A DNA stretch of 26,178 bases from assembly GCA_902493345.1 (NCBI GenBank), contig CABUPM010000022.1:1-26178 (forward strand), written 5' to 3'. Position numbers and translations under genes: made by a program. Shown here piece after piece: positions 15,171-23,053 of the stretch. Numbering within the stretch: the stretch's first letter is position 1; each line of letters opens with the position of its first letter. The notes beneath the pieces are model-generated. The model saw only the letters and a list, made by a program, of their open reading frames with translations. It was not told the DNA's origin and did not search any database. This DNA is from an uncultured Eubacteriales bacterium. GTDB lineage: Bacteria > Bacillota > Clostridia > Lachnospirales > Bianqueaceae.

Positions 15171-16200
15171 GCAATACATATTGGATTTTATGCAGGAATG
15201 CCTGCGGATTCCCAGTGTAACGGGCGATACCGGACGCTGCATGGAGTGGATTGAAGAGCAGTTTGAGAAACTGGGCGTGGAGACGCACCGCACCAATAAG
15301 GGAGCGGTCTATGGAACAATTCCGGGAGAGGATGACGACCATCAGGTTCTGGTCAACGCGCATGTTGATACGCTGGGGGCGATGGTGCGGGAGATTCTGC
15401 CCAACGGACACCTGCGGGTGACCAATGTAGGCGGCTGGACATATATCACTTATGAAGGCGAGAATTTGCTGGTGCATACGATGGACGGCCGGACGGTAAG
15501 CGGAACGCTGCTCTATGAGAAGCCGTCCGTGCATATCTCGCCGGTGGACGCACGGGAAGAGGTGCGGACCGAGTTCAATATGGAGGTGCGTCTGGATGAG
15601 GACGTACACAGCGCGGCGGATACCCGGGCTCTGGGAATTGAAGTCGGGGATTTTATCTCCTTTGATCCGAAGACGGTTGTGATGCCCAACGGTTTTATCA
15701 AGAGCCGCTATATTGACGACAAAGCCTGTGTCGCGATCCTGTTCGGCGTCATGAAGCAGTTGAAGGAGCAGGGGCTGCGTCCGCTGCATACGACGCATTT
15801 TTATATCGCTAATTTTGAGGAACTGGGACACGGTGTATCCTATATCCCGCCGAAGGTCACGGAGCAGTTGTCCATCGATATCGGAACGGTGGGTGTTACG
15901 CACAACGCGGATGAGCACAGTGTATCCATCTGCGCCAAAGACAGCCGTACCACATATGATTTCGCGTTCCGCAAAAAGCTGGTCAAGCTGGCGCAGAAGA
16001 ATCAGATTCCCTATAAAGTGGATGTACATTACCGGTATGGAAGCGATGCCAGTATGAGTGTTCTGCGCGGAGCGGATACTAATTTCGCGTGTATCGGACC
16101 CGGAACGGATGCGACGCATCATTATGAGCGCACCCATACGGACGCGGTGATGGCGACAGCGCAGCTTTTGCTGGCATATTTGTCACAGGAGGAGTGTTAA
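15160..16200 (+). CDS. M42/M20-like zinc metallopeptidase
   Basis: Two adjacent in-frame ATGs (15160 and 15163) follow an AAGGAAG site; the choice changes the protein by one residue. It overlaps the transporter's stop by 11 nt, so translation is probably coupled. The roughly 346-residue protein has VNAHVDTLGA (H68, D70), YIDDKACVA (D186/D187), FEELGHGVSY (E220-E221) and SIDIGTVGVTH, the metal-ligand and general-base layout of the M42 and M20/M28 aminopeptidase clan. It probably removes or hydrolyses N-terminal amino acids or acyl groups in the cytoplasm. Its placement in a mannonate dehydratase operon is unexplained. Confidence 0.85.
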   Translation: MMDKQYILDFMQECLRIPSVTGDTGRCMEWIEEQFEKLGVETHRTNKGAVYGTIPGEDDDHQVLVNAHVDTLGAMVREILPNGHLRVTNVGGWTYITYEGENLLVHTMDGRTVSGTLLYEKPSVHISPVDAREEVRTEFNMEVRLDEDVHSAADTRALGIEVGDFISFDPKTVVMPNGFIKSRYIDDKACVAILFGVMKQLKEQGLRPLHTTHFYIANFEELGHGVSYIPPKVTEQLSIDIGTVGVTHNADEHSVSICAKDSRTTYDFAFRKKLVKLAQKNQIPYKVDVHYRYGSDASMSVLRGADTNFACIGPGTDATHHYERTHTDAVMATAQLLLAYLSQEEC

Positions 16201-16201
16201 G

Positions 16202-16378
16202 ATGAGTCTGCCGCAAGATCCGGTGATTCTGTTGTCCTATATCAATACGCAGCTTCGGGATTTTTATCCGTCTCTGGAGGAGCTGGGAAAGTCTCTGGAT
16301 GTTGATACCGCAGCCATCCGGGAGAAGCTGTCCGGGATCGGCTATGAGTACAGCGAGGAGAAAAATCAATTCGTATGA
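16202..16378 (+). CDS. DUF4250 small protein
   Basis: The 58-residue frame starts at 16202 with a GGAGG site 9 nt upstream, inside the end of the peptidase gene. It reads MSLPQDPVILLSYINTQLRD, then FYPSLEELGKSLDVD and a C-terminal YEYSEEKNQFV, matching DUF4250 (PF14056), a short Clostridia-specific domain of unknown function. Its stop overlaps the start of the next gene (ATGA), indicating coupling. Confidence 0.85.
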   Translation: MSLPQDPVILLSYINTQLRDFYPSLEELGKSLDVDTAAIREKLSGIGYEYSEEKNQFV

Positions 16379-17142
16379 TGACGGAGATCATTGCAAGAAG
16401 GCAATTTACGTCTTTGTATATTTGGCTGGACATTGCGTTCCTGGTTGTGTTCCTGATCCTGCTGCTCTGGTAGAAAAAGTACATGACCGTAATGGTCGGA
16501 TGTATCATGGGCATCGTCTATATGCTGGTGGATTACGGAATCTTTCATCTGCTGCTGCACTCCCGGAGCATCTCGGAGGGAAACAGCTTGTTCTGGGTAT
16601 TGCTGTGGATGTCCATGAGTTACGGCTTTACCAATTTTACATGGATCTGGCTCTGGGTCTCAAGAGAGGAGCATCTGTTCGAATGGTCGCTCCTGATCTT
16701 GGGGTGGTGGTTTTGCTGTCCGCTCATCACGCAGACCTTCGCGGGAGAGGCGGTTCCGATTGTCATTGAACGTACGACGGGAGCCTATCACGGATACATG
16801 GCTGTGATCCTGTTTGTTGGATATCTGGGACTGATCCTCTACAATATGTATCAAACAGACAGAGCGAAGCGGATACGGATTCCGTGGCTTCTCGCAATCG
16901 GGATTCTGGTTCAGTTCGGCTGGAAAGCGGGACTTCTGATCGGAGGAATCCGCAGCGCGGGCTTTTCGGATATAGGGCAGAAGCTGCGTGTGCTGTTGGT
17001 CAATTCCATGTTGGCAACCAATCTGGGCTTGCCGTATATCTATTGCATCTATATAGCGTATTCGAAAAAATACACGAAGAACCTGCACCGCAGGAGCCAT
17101 CCGGTGTCATTTGCAGAGAGGATTGAGAAAAATAATAAGTGA
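16375..17142 (+). pseudogene. membrane protein gene with an in-frame TAG at codon 32
   Basis: Two start codons (16375 and 16378) overlap the DUF4250 stop. From the second, the frame reads MTEIIARRQFTSLYIWLDIA and a hydrophobic segment ending LLLLW, then meets TAG at 16471-16473 and continues in the same frame as KKYMTVMVGCIMGIVY to 17142. Read through, it is about 254 residues with about seven hydrophobic segments. I do not recognise a named family. It can be a point-mutated pseudogene, a sequencing error, or a gene expressed from the internal ATG at 16483; no good ribosome-binding site precedes that ATG. It is the last gene before the operon terminator. Confidence 0.75.
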
Positions 17143-17151
17143 TAAAAAGAG

Positions 17152-17194
17152 AACTGCATCGATGCGATTTTTTAGCATCGGTGCAGTTTTTTGT
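17152..17194 (+). terminator. intrinsic terminator of the uxuA operon
   Basis: A 14-bp stem with one wobble pair (17152-17165 against 17175-17188, arms AACTGCATCGATGC and GCATCGGTGCAGTT) is followed by TTTT. Confidence 0.9.
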
Positions 17195-17255
17195 CAATTC
17201 TGAGGAGAAACGATGGAAGTTATGGATAAAATATATAAAGAAAACAAATTTTCTA

Positions 17256-17284
17256 TTGACAAAAATGAACAATGTGAATATAAT
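17256..17284 (+). promoter_or_regulatory. strong promoter of the sugar ABC importer operon
   Basis: A perfect -35 TTGACA (17256-17261) and -10 TATAAT (17279-17284) with a 17-bp spacer, 44 bp before the first start codon. No clear operator palindrome is visible. Confidence 0.9.
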
Positions 17285-17327
17285 GTAAATCACAAATGAA
17301 AACTTGTTCAAAAAGGGGGAAGCTGCA

Positions 17328-18242
17328 TTGGCACGAAAAGGAAATCTGAAGACAAAACTGCTGAATGACTGGCAGCTGTATGTGCTGATTTTACCAGGTG
17401 TCATCTATTTTATCGTGTTCCATTATGTCCCATTGTATGGAATACAGATTGCATTTAAGGACTTTAAAGTCAGCAAGGGAATTGTAGACAGCGCATGGGT
17501 TGGGTTTGATAATTTCAAAACCTTTTTTAATTCCTATTACTGCGGCCGTCTGATCATTAACACGCTTCTGTTGAACGTGTACAGCCTTCTGTGGAGTTTT
17601 CCGGTTCCTGTTGTGCTGGCGCTGCTCCTGAACCGTATTAAGCAGGAGAGATTCAAGAAGTTTACACAGACCGTCATCTATATTCCGCACTTTATCTCCA
17701 CGGTTGTTATGGCTGGTATGCTGTACATATTCCTATCGCCGGAAACCGGTATGATCAACCGTCTGATCAATGCGCTGGGCGGTCAGTCGATTTACTTTAT
17801 GGCAGAGGCAGGCTGGTTCAGAACGGTTTATATTGCCAGCGGCATCTGGCAGTCCGCTGGTTGGGGCACGATTCTGTACATCGCGGCGCTGACCGGTGTA
17901 GATCAGGAAGTTTATGAAGCGGCGACACTGGACGGCGCGAGCGTTATGCAGAAGATCCGTCATATCGATATTCCTTCGATTCTGCCTATCGCGGTTATGA
18001 TGCTGATTCTGGAGTGCGGCAAGATCATGGGCGGCGACACGCAGAAGGCCCTGCTGCTGCAGACCAAATCCAATACGGTAACCTCCGATATCATAGGACT
18101 GTATGTTTACAATGTTGGCTTGGGCCAGGCGAAATATTCCTACACCGCGGCCATCGGTCTGTTCCAGAACCTGATCGGCTTTGTTATGATCGTCGTTGTT
18201 AACACGATCTCCAAGCGGGTCAGCTCGGTCAGCATGTTCTAG
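17328..18242 (+). CDS. LplB-type sugar ABC transporter permease
   Basis: I start at a TTG (17328, MARKGNLKTKLLNDW) since AAGGGGGAA lies 7 nt upstream; an alternative TTG at 17304 has no site. The 304-residue protein has six hydrophobic segments and the EAA loop YEAATLDGASVMQKIRHIDIPSI, which contacts the ATPase. The PGVIYFIVFHYVPLYGIQIAFKDF opening is typical of the LplB/YteP permease group that pairs with a large lipoprotein and a shared MsmX-like ATPase to import complex oligosaccharides. Its partner permease starts 10 nt downstream. Confidence 0.93.
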   Translation: MARKGNLKTKLLNDWQLYVLILPGVIYFIVFHYVPLYGIQIAFKDFKVSKGIVDSAWVGFDNFKTFFNSYYCGRLIINTLLLNVYSLLWSFPVPVVLALLLNRIKQERFKKFTQTVIYIPHFISTVVMAGMLYIFLSPETGMINRLINALGGQSIYFMAEAGWFRTVYIASGIWQSAGWGTILYIAALTGVDQEVYEAATLDGASVMQKIRHIDIPSILPIAVMMLILECGKIMGGDTQKALLLQTKSNTVTSDIIGLYVYNVGLGQAKYSYTAAIGLFQNLIGFVMIVVVNTISKRVSSVSMF

Positions 18243-18252
18243 GAGGTGCAGC

Positions 18253-19170
18253 ATGAAAGAGAAAAAGCAAGGAAGAAAAATCAAAGATACTACACCGGAT
18301 CGGATCTTTTACGCAGTCAATATGCTGATCTGGATTCTGGTTCTGATCATCGTTATCTACCCGTTGTGGGTGATCATCATCTCCTCCGTATCCGATCCGT
18401 ATGCGGTTATGGAAGGAAAGGTTCTGTGGCTGCCCGTAGACTTCTCCTGGGTTGGCTATCAGGCGATTCTCAAGTATGGCGCGCTGTGGCGTTCTTACCT
18501 GAACTCCATCGTATACACGGTGGGAGGTACGCTTCTGTCAGTTATGGTAACACTGACCATGGCATATGGCCTGTCCAGAAAGTTCGTCGGTAAGGGCCTG
18601 ATCAATTTCTTGGTCGTATTCACCATGTTCTTCAGCGGCGGACTGATCCCGACCTTCCTGTGGATGCGGGATCTGGGCCTTTACAACAACCCGATGATTA
18701 TGATTGTCATGGGTATGGTTTCCGTTTGGAACCTGATGGTTGCCAGAACCTATATTCAGACATCCATTCCGAATGAGCTCTATGAGGCGGCAGCCATTGA
18801 CGGCGCCAGCCATTTCCAGTATTTCTTCAAGGTCGTTCTGCCTCTGAGCGCGACAATCGTCGCGGTTCTGAGCGTATACTATGGCGTTGGTAAGTGGAAC
18901 GATTATTACACCGGTCTGGTATACATGAAGGATAAGAGCATTCTGCCGCTACAGACGGTGCTGCGTCAGATCCTGGCGACATTGAACTACAACGCGTCCG
19001 ACTTCGCGGAGATGTTCGATGATATGGCCAAGCAGCAGGAAGCGGTACGTATCGCCAATGTCGTTAAGTATTGCGCGATTATCGTTTCCACAGTACCTGC
19101 GGTTATCCTGTACCTGTTCATGCAGAAGTACTTTGTTAAGGGCGTTATGATCGGTTCCATCAAGGGTTAA
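18253..19170 (+). CDS. YtcP-type sugar ABC transporter permease
   Basis: The start at 18253 (MKEKKQGRKIKDTTPDR) has AGGAGGTG overlapping the previous stop; an upstream in-frame start is a shadow. The 305-residue protein has six hydrophobic segments, the EAA loop YEAAAIDGASHFQYFFKVVLPLS, and the YtcP-family landmark FTMFFSGGLIPTFLWM. It forms the import channel with the LplB-type permease. No ATPase gene is present, as is usual for this family, which borrows a shared ATPase. Confidence 0.93.
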   Translation: MKEKKQGRKIKDTTPDRIFYAVNMLIWILVLIIVIYPLWVIIISSVSDPYAVMEGKVLWLPVDFSWVGYQAILKYGALWRSYLNSIVYTVGGTLLSVMVTLTMAYGLSRKFVGKGLINFLVVFTMFFSGGLIPTFLWMRDLGLYNNPMIMIVMGMVSVWNLMVARTYIQTSIPNELYEAAAIDGASHFQYFFKVVLPLSATIVAVLSVYYGVGKWNDYYTGLVYMKDKSILPLQTVLRQILATLNYNASDFAEMFDDMAKQQEAVRIANVVKYCAIIVSTVPAVILYLFMQKYFVKGVMIGSIKG

Positions 19171-19180
19171 ATCTGTATCG

Positions 19181-19215
19181 AAGCCGTGTCAGGCTTATGA
19201 TAAACATTATTATCA
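19181..19215 (+). repeat. two hairpins between permease and lipoprotein genes
   Basis: Stem AAGCC/GGCTT (19181-19196) and stem TGATAA/TTATCA (19198-19215) sit directly before the AGGAGG site of the lipoprotein gene. Such stems can stabilise the 5' end of a processed mRNA and raise binding-protein levels relative to permeases. That is inference. Confidence 0.45.
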
Positions 19216-19228
19216 AGGAGGATCTACA

Positions 19229-20866
19229 ATGAAGAAGCAAGCAGCAGCATTGTTGTTGGCAGTTCTGATGGTTGTCGGCTCTCTGGCGGGTTGTTCCGGC
19301 GGCGGCAGCAAGGACAGTGCAAACGACAGCAGCAAGGCGCAGACAAGCCAGAGCGCGGGCTCTGAGTCCAGTCAGGCGCAGGAGCCTTCCAGCAATTTCA
19401 ATGCGGAGGGTTATCCGATTGTTAACGAGACCGTTGAGCTGTCTGTGTTCCAGTATTGCCGTGACGCAGACCAGATCGATTGGCCGAACCTGTGGTTCTA
19501 TAAGAACTTGGAAGAGAAGACCGGAGTACACGCAACGTTTGACGTTGCTATCGACTCTGAGTGGGATACCAAGCTGAACCTGATGTTGGCATCCAACGAG
19601 TACAACGATGTTGTAATCAACCGTAAGACAATCAACTATGAAGAGTATGGCGTAAGCCAGGAGATCTTCATTCCGCTGGACAACCTGATTGACCAGTATA
19701 TGCCTACTTATAAGGCACGTATCGCACAGGATCCGACCATCGTAGAGAGCCTGAAGGCTTCTGATGGCCAGACCTATTCCATCGGCTACATCGTAGCTCA
19801 GGATATTCATACCGGTAACATGTACTTCATCAACAAGTCCTGGCTGGACAAGGTTGGTATGGAAGTTCCGACAACGGTAGATCAGCTGACCGAGGTTCTG
19901 CGCGCTTTTAAGACACAGGACGCGAACGGCAACGGCGACGCGAACGACGAAGTTCCGCTGGACGTAGTTCTGACTGACTTCTATAAGATGTCCTTCTATA
20001 TGTTTGGTATTCCGGAGAGCGATATCTGGGTATCCATCGATGATGACGCGCAGGTTCGCTGCAACGCGCAGATCGACGGTTATCGCGACGCTCTGGAGTG
20101 GATGCATCAGATCTATGAAGAGGGTCTGGTAGACTCTGAAGTTCTGACCAAGGACGGCACCATGGTAACCAGCGACGTTCTGGCTGGCACCGTTGGTACG
20201 ATGTTCAGATGGCGTCTGCTGAACCACGGCATCGATGAAGTGAAGGATCAGTATGTCAACATGCTGCCTCCGAGTGCGGAAGGCAAGTCTGCTAAGATGT
20301 ACACCACGATGGAAGTTGCTGCTCCGTGCGCACTGATCACCGTTGCGAATGAGTATCCGGAAGTTACTGCCCGTTGGCTGGACAGCATGCTAGAGAATCA
20401 GACCGCATATGAGAGCTACTATGGCCCGCAGGGCGAGCTGTGGGACTACAACGCAGAGGGTAAGGCTGAGCTTAAGGGCAGCGACCAGGATTGCGTACAG
20501 TATTGCCCGGGTGTAAACGGCCTGTTCTACGGCAACGCGGACTGGTACTTCAGCACCTTCGCAGTTCCGGATTTCCGTCTGGAGAAGGCAGCATATGACG
20601 ATGCTTATACAGAAGCTGGCGTATACGAGAAGTATCCGGCTGACTATCTGAACAAGCTCATCACTCTGACCACAGATGAGAACACCGTTCTGCTTCTGCA
20701 CAAGACCGATCTTACGAACCTGATCTCTGAGATGATCTCCAATTCCATCATGCACGGTGTATCCGACGCAGAGTGGGATGCGTTCCAGACCAATCTGCAG
20801 AACGCAGGTATCGAAGAGTATGTTCAGACCTATCAGGCTGCTCTGGATCGTTTCCTGGCAGAGTAA
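19229..20866 (+). CDS. sugar-binding lipoprotein (LplA/YtcQ-type)
   Basis: The 545-residue protein has a lipoprotein signal (MKKQAAALLLAVLMVVGSLAGC, lipobox LAGC with the lipid-bearing C22), a Ser/Gln/Ala-rich linker (about 25-58) and a large binding domain. A DANGNGDANDE segment resembles the calcium-binding loop seen in this family. Proteins of this size pair with LplB/YtcP permeases for rhamnogalacturonan, alginate or other complex oligosaccharides; the substrate here is undetermined. The gene uses many GTT/GTA valine and CGT arginine codons, unlike its neighbours, consistent with high expression. A 13-bp terminator follows. Confidence 0.92.
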   Translation: MKKQAAALLLAVLMVVGSLAGCSGGGSKDSANDSSKAQTSQSAGSESSQAQEPSSNFNAEGYPIVNETVELSVFQYCRDADQIDWPNLWFYKNLEEKTGVHATFDVAIDSEWDTKLNLMLASNEYNDVVINRKTINYEEYGVSQEIFIPLDNLIDQYMPTYKARIAQDPTIVESLKASDGQTYSIGYIVAQDIHTGNMYFINKSWLDKVGMEVPTTVDQLTEVLRAFKTQDANGNGDANDEVPLDVVLTDFYKMSFYMFGIPESDIWVSIDDDAQVRCNAQIDGYRDALEWMHQIYEEGLVDSEVLTKDGTMVTSDVLAGTVGTMFRWRLLNHGIDEVKDQYVNMLPPSAEGKSAKMYTTMEVAAPCALITVANEYPEVTARWLDSMLENQTAYESYYGPQGELWDYNAEGKAELKGSDQDCVQYCPGVNGLFYGNADWYFSTFAVPDFRLEKAAYDDAYTEAGVYEKYPADYLNKLITLTTDENTVLLLHKTDLTNLISEMISNSIMHGVSDAEWDAFQTNLQNAGIEEYVQTYQAALDRFLAE

Positions 20867-20890
20867 TCAATTCGATAGGAATGCTCAGAG

Positions 20891-20926
20891 GCTGTGTGAA
20901 TGGACATCCATTCACACAGCTTTTTT
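20891..20926 (+). terminator. terminator of the ABC importer operon
   Basis: A perfect 13-bp stem (20891-20903 against 20908-20920), loop ACAT, followed by six T residues. Confidence 0.95.
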
Positions 20927-20931
20927 ATTGC

Positions 20932-20960
20932 TTGATGTTTTCGGATATCTCTGCTAAACT
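20932..20960 (+). promoter_or_regulatory. promoter of the MerR gene
   Basis: -35 TTGATG (20932-20937) and -10 TAAACT (20955-20960), 17-bp spacer, 36 bp before the start codon. Confidence 0.55.
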
Positions 20961-20996
20961 CTAAAGTAAGAAGAGAGTTATACGGAGGACTGCGGA

Positions 20997-21875
20997 ATGG
21001 AAAAGGATCGGATCTCTATTGGGAAAATGGCGGAGATGAGTCAATTGACCGTCGCGACTTTACGTCTTTACGACGAGATGGGATTATTAAAGCCGAAGTA
21101 TAAGGACCCGGCAACGGGATATCGATATTATGATATCGCGCAGAACGCGCGGCTGGATATGATCCGGTACATGAAGGACCTGGGCATGAGTCTGAGCGAG
21201 ATCCGGGATGTGCTGCAAAAAGAGGATATCCTGCTCATTGAAACGATCCTTGTGCAGAAGAACGAACAACTGCACAGCCAGATGCGTACATTGCGCGCTC
21301 AGCACGATGCGGTGGAACGGGCGATCAACTCCATTGAACGTTACCGAAAATCCCCCGCGCAGGGAACGATCGTGCTGGAGTATATTGACCAGCGCTATCT
21401 CTGGGGGATACCATGCGTTCGGAATTTTTACGAAGAAGGGATTCGCTCATTTGAAGAGGAATTGGTCGTGCTGCGCAAGGCCTTATTGGAACGAGGCCTT
21501 ACACAGGCGCTTTCCTATAACGTCGGTACTTCAATTGAAAGAGAAGATTTTTCCTCCGGCCGCTTTGTTCCTAAGAATACGTTTGTTTTTGTCGGGTATC
21601 GGGAGCGGGCGTTTTTACCGGCGGTAACGGTTGTGGACAGCGGTATGTATGCCTGCGTCTACCTGGACAGCTTTGATGAGGAGATCGATTATGCGAAGCG
21701 CCTCCTTCAGCATTGTGAGGAACATAACTGGACGATCTGCGGAGATTATTTTTGCGAGATCATGACAGAATTGAATATCTTTGATGACACCAGACGCAGT
21801 ATGTTTTTGCGTCTACAGGCGCCTGTTGAATTTGATAAAAAATATCAAAAACCTCTTGACTCTAATCCAGGATGA
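20997..21875 (+). CDS. MerR-family regulator with GyrI-like effector domain
   Basis: The 292-residue protein starts with GGAGG 8 nt before the ATG. Residues about 6-75 form the MerR winged helix (ISIGKMAEMSQLTVATLRLY, then GYRYYDIAQNARLDMIRYMK). A coiled coil (about 80-118) links to a C-terminal region resembling the GyrI/BltR-type multidrug-binding fold. Such regulators bend over-long promoters on ligand binding. The next gene's promoter, overlapping this gene's stop codon, has exactly the 19-bp spacer such activators use, so the downstream oxidoreductase is its likely target. No cysteine pattern for a metal sensor is evident. Confidence 0.9.
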   Translation: MEKDRISIGKMAEMSQLTVATLRLYDEMGLLKPKYKDPATGYRYYDIAQNARLDMIRYMKDLGMSLSEIRDVLQKEDILLIETILVQKNEQLHSQMRTLRAQHDAVERAINSIERYRKSPAQGTIVLEYIDQRYLWGIPCVRNFYEEGIRSFEEELVVLRKALLERGLTQALSYNVGTSIEREDFSSGRFVPKNTFVFVGYRERAFLPAVTVVDSGMYACVYLDSFDEEIDYAKRLLQHCEEHNWTICGDYFCEIMTELNIFDDTRRSMFLRLQAPVEFDKKYQKPLDSNPG

Positions 21876-21886
21876 TGGTTTATACT
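21856..21886 (+). promoter_or_regulatory. MerR-type promoter with a 19-bp spacer
   Basis: -35 TTGACT (21856-21861) and -10 TATACT (21881-21886) are separated by 19 bp, two more than normal. The spacer contains ATCC-A-GGAT (21865-21873) as an inverted repeat. It overlaps the end of the MerR gene. Confidence 0.65.
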
Positions 21887-21948
21887 AAAAACAGAAACAA
21901 GCGGAACATCCGCGAAACATCATCACAAAGACACAGGAGGGACTTATT

Positions 21949-22974
21949 ATGGAAAAGATCAAAGTTGTACAATATGGCTGCGGAAAAATGAGCAAGTATA
22001 TCCTGCGGTATCTACATGAGCACGGCGCGCAGATTGTCGGCGCGATCGATGTCAATCCGGCCGTAGTCGGGCAGGACGTCGGCGATTTTGCTGGTCTGGG
22101 CCTCAAGACAGGCGTGCTGATCTCTAACGATGCGGATAAGGTTCTGGATGAGTGCGACGCGGATGTAGCGATCGTTACACTGTTCAGCTTTATTGGAGAT
22201 ATCTATGACCATGTGGAGAAGTGCGTTTCTCGCGGCATCAATGTGATTACGACCTGTGAAGAAGCAATCTATCCCTGGACGACGGCGGCGGCGCAGATCA
22301 ATCGTCTGGACGCGCTTGCAAAGGAAAACGGCTGCACGATCACCGGCAGCGGCATGCAGGATATTTTCTGGATCAACATGGTAGCGCTGGTGGCCGGCGG
22401 CTGCCACAAGATTACCAAGATTAAGGGCGCGTACAGCTATAATGTGGAAGAGTACGGTCTGGCGCTTGCCAATGCGCATGGCTGTGATCTGACACCCGAA
22501 GAGTTTGAGCAGAAGATTGCTCATCCTGCCGAATTTGAGCCGTCCTACGCATGGAACGCCAGCGAGGCGATCTGCAACAAGCTTGGCCTGACCATCAAAT
22601 CCATCGATCAGAAGCATGTGCCTTATATCATCGATCATGATATCTATTCGGAGACGCTGGGTAAGACGATTGAGGCGGGGCGCTGCATCGGTATGTCCGC
22701 TGTTGTAACCATCGAAACCATGCAGGGCATTACCATTGAAGAAGAAACGATCGGCAAGGTCTATGGACCGGAAGATGGAGATATGTGCGATTGGCAGATC
22801 GTCGGCGAGCCGAACACCGAGTTCCATGTTGTAAAGCCCGCGACCGTGGAGCATACCTGCGCGACCATTGTTAACCGTCTGCCCAGCCTCCTGAACGCGC
22901 CGTCCGGATACGTTACGGCAGATCAGCTGGAGCCGATTGGATATCTCACCTATCCGATGGAATATTATTGCTGA
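21949..22974 (+). CDS. NAD(P)-dependent oxidoreductase of the diaminopentanoate/amine dehydrogenase group
   Basis: The 341-residue protein starts with AGGAGGG 7 nt upstream. An N-terminal Rossmann segment (IKVVQYGCGKMSKYILRYL, then IVGAIDVNP) binds the nicotinamide nucleotide. ITTCEEAIYPW and GSGMQDIFW are typical of the dihydrodipicolinate-reductase-like family that includes 2,4-diaminopentanoate dehydrogenase from ornithine fermentation. It probably deaminates or reductively aminates a small amino compound. Other ornithine-fermentation genes are absent, so the substrate is uncertain. It is the likely MerR target. Confidence 0.75.
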   Translation: MEKIKVVQYGCGKMSKYILRYLHEHGAQIVGAIDVNPAVVGQDVGDFAGLGLKTGVLISNDADKVLDECDADVAIVTLFSFIGDIYDHVEKCVSRGINVITTCEEAIYPWTTAAAQINRLDALAKENGCTITGSGMQDIFWINMVALVAGGCHKITKIKGAYSYNVEEYGLALANAHGCDLTPEEFEQKIAHPAEFEPSYAWNASEAICNKLGLTIKSIDQKHVPYIIDHDIYSETLGKTIEAGRCIGMSAVVTIETMQGITIEEETIGKVYGPEDGDMCDWQIVGEPNTEFHVVKPATVEHTCATIVNRLPSLLNAPSGYVTADQLEPIGYLTYPMEYYC

Positions 22975-22999
22975 TGCATATATGCTCTTTTAAGTAAGA

Positions 23000-23039
23000 A
23001 AAACAGGGCCGTTTCAAATTCCTGAAACGGCCCTGTTTT
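23000..23039. terminator. bidirectional intrinsic terminator
   Basis: A perfect 17-bp stem (23000-23016 against 23023-23039) with a 6-nt loop has A/T tracts on both sides. It separates the convergent oxidoreductase and MATE genes and works for both. Confidence 0.93.
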
Positions 23040-23053
23040 CTATGGATAAGATA

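Noticed and set aside
16471..16473. Pyrrolysine or other programmed recoding of the TAG
   Set aside because: No methylamine or pyrrolysine genes are visible and one isolated TAG in an uncharacterised membrane protein is better explained by mutation or error.
19160..20227. 355-codon minus-strand ORF opposite the lipoprotein gene
   Set aside because: Antisense shadow of a highly biased coding sequence; no start signals or recognisable motifs.
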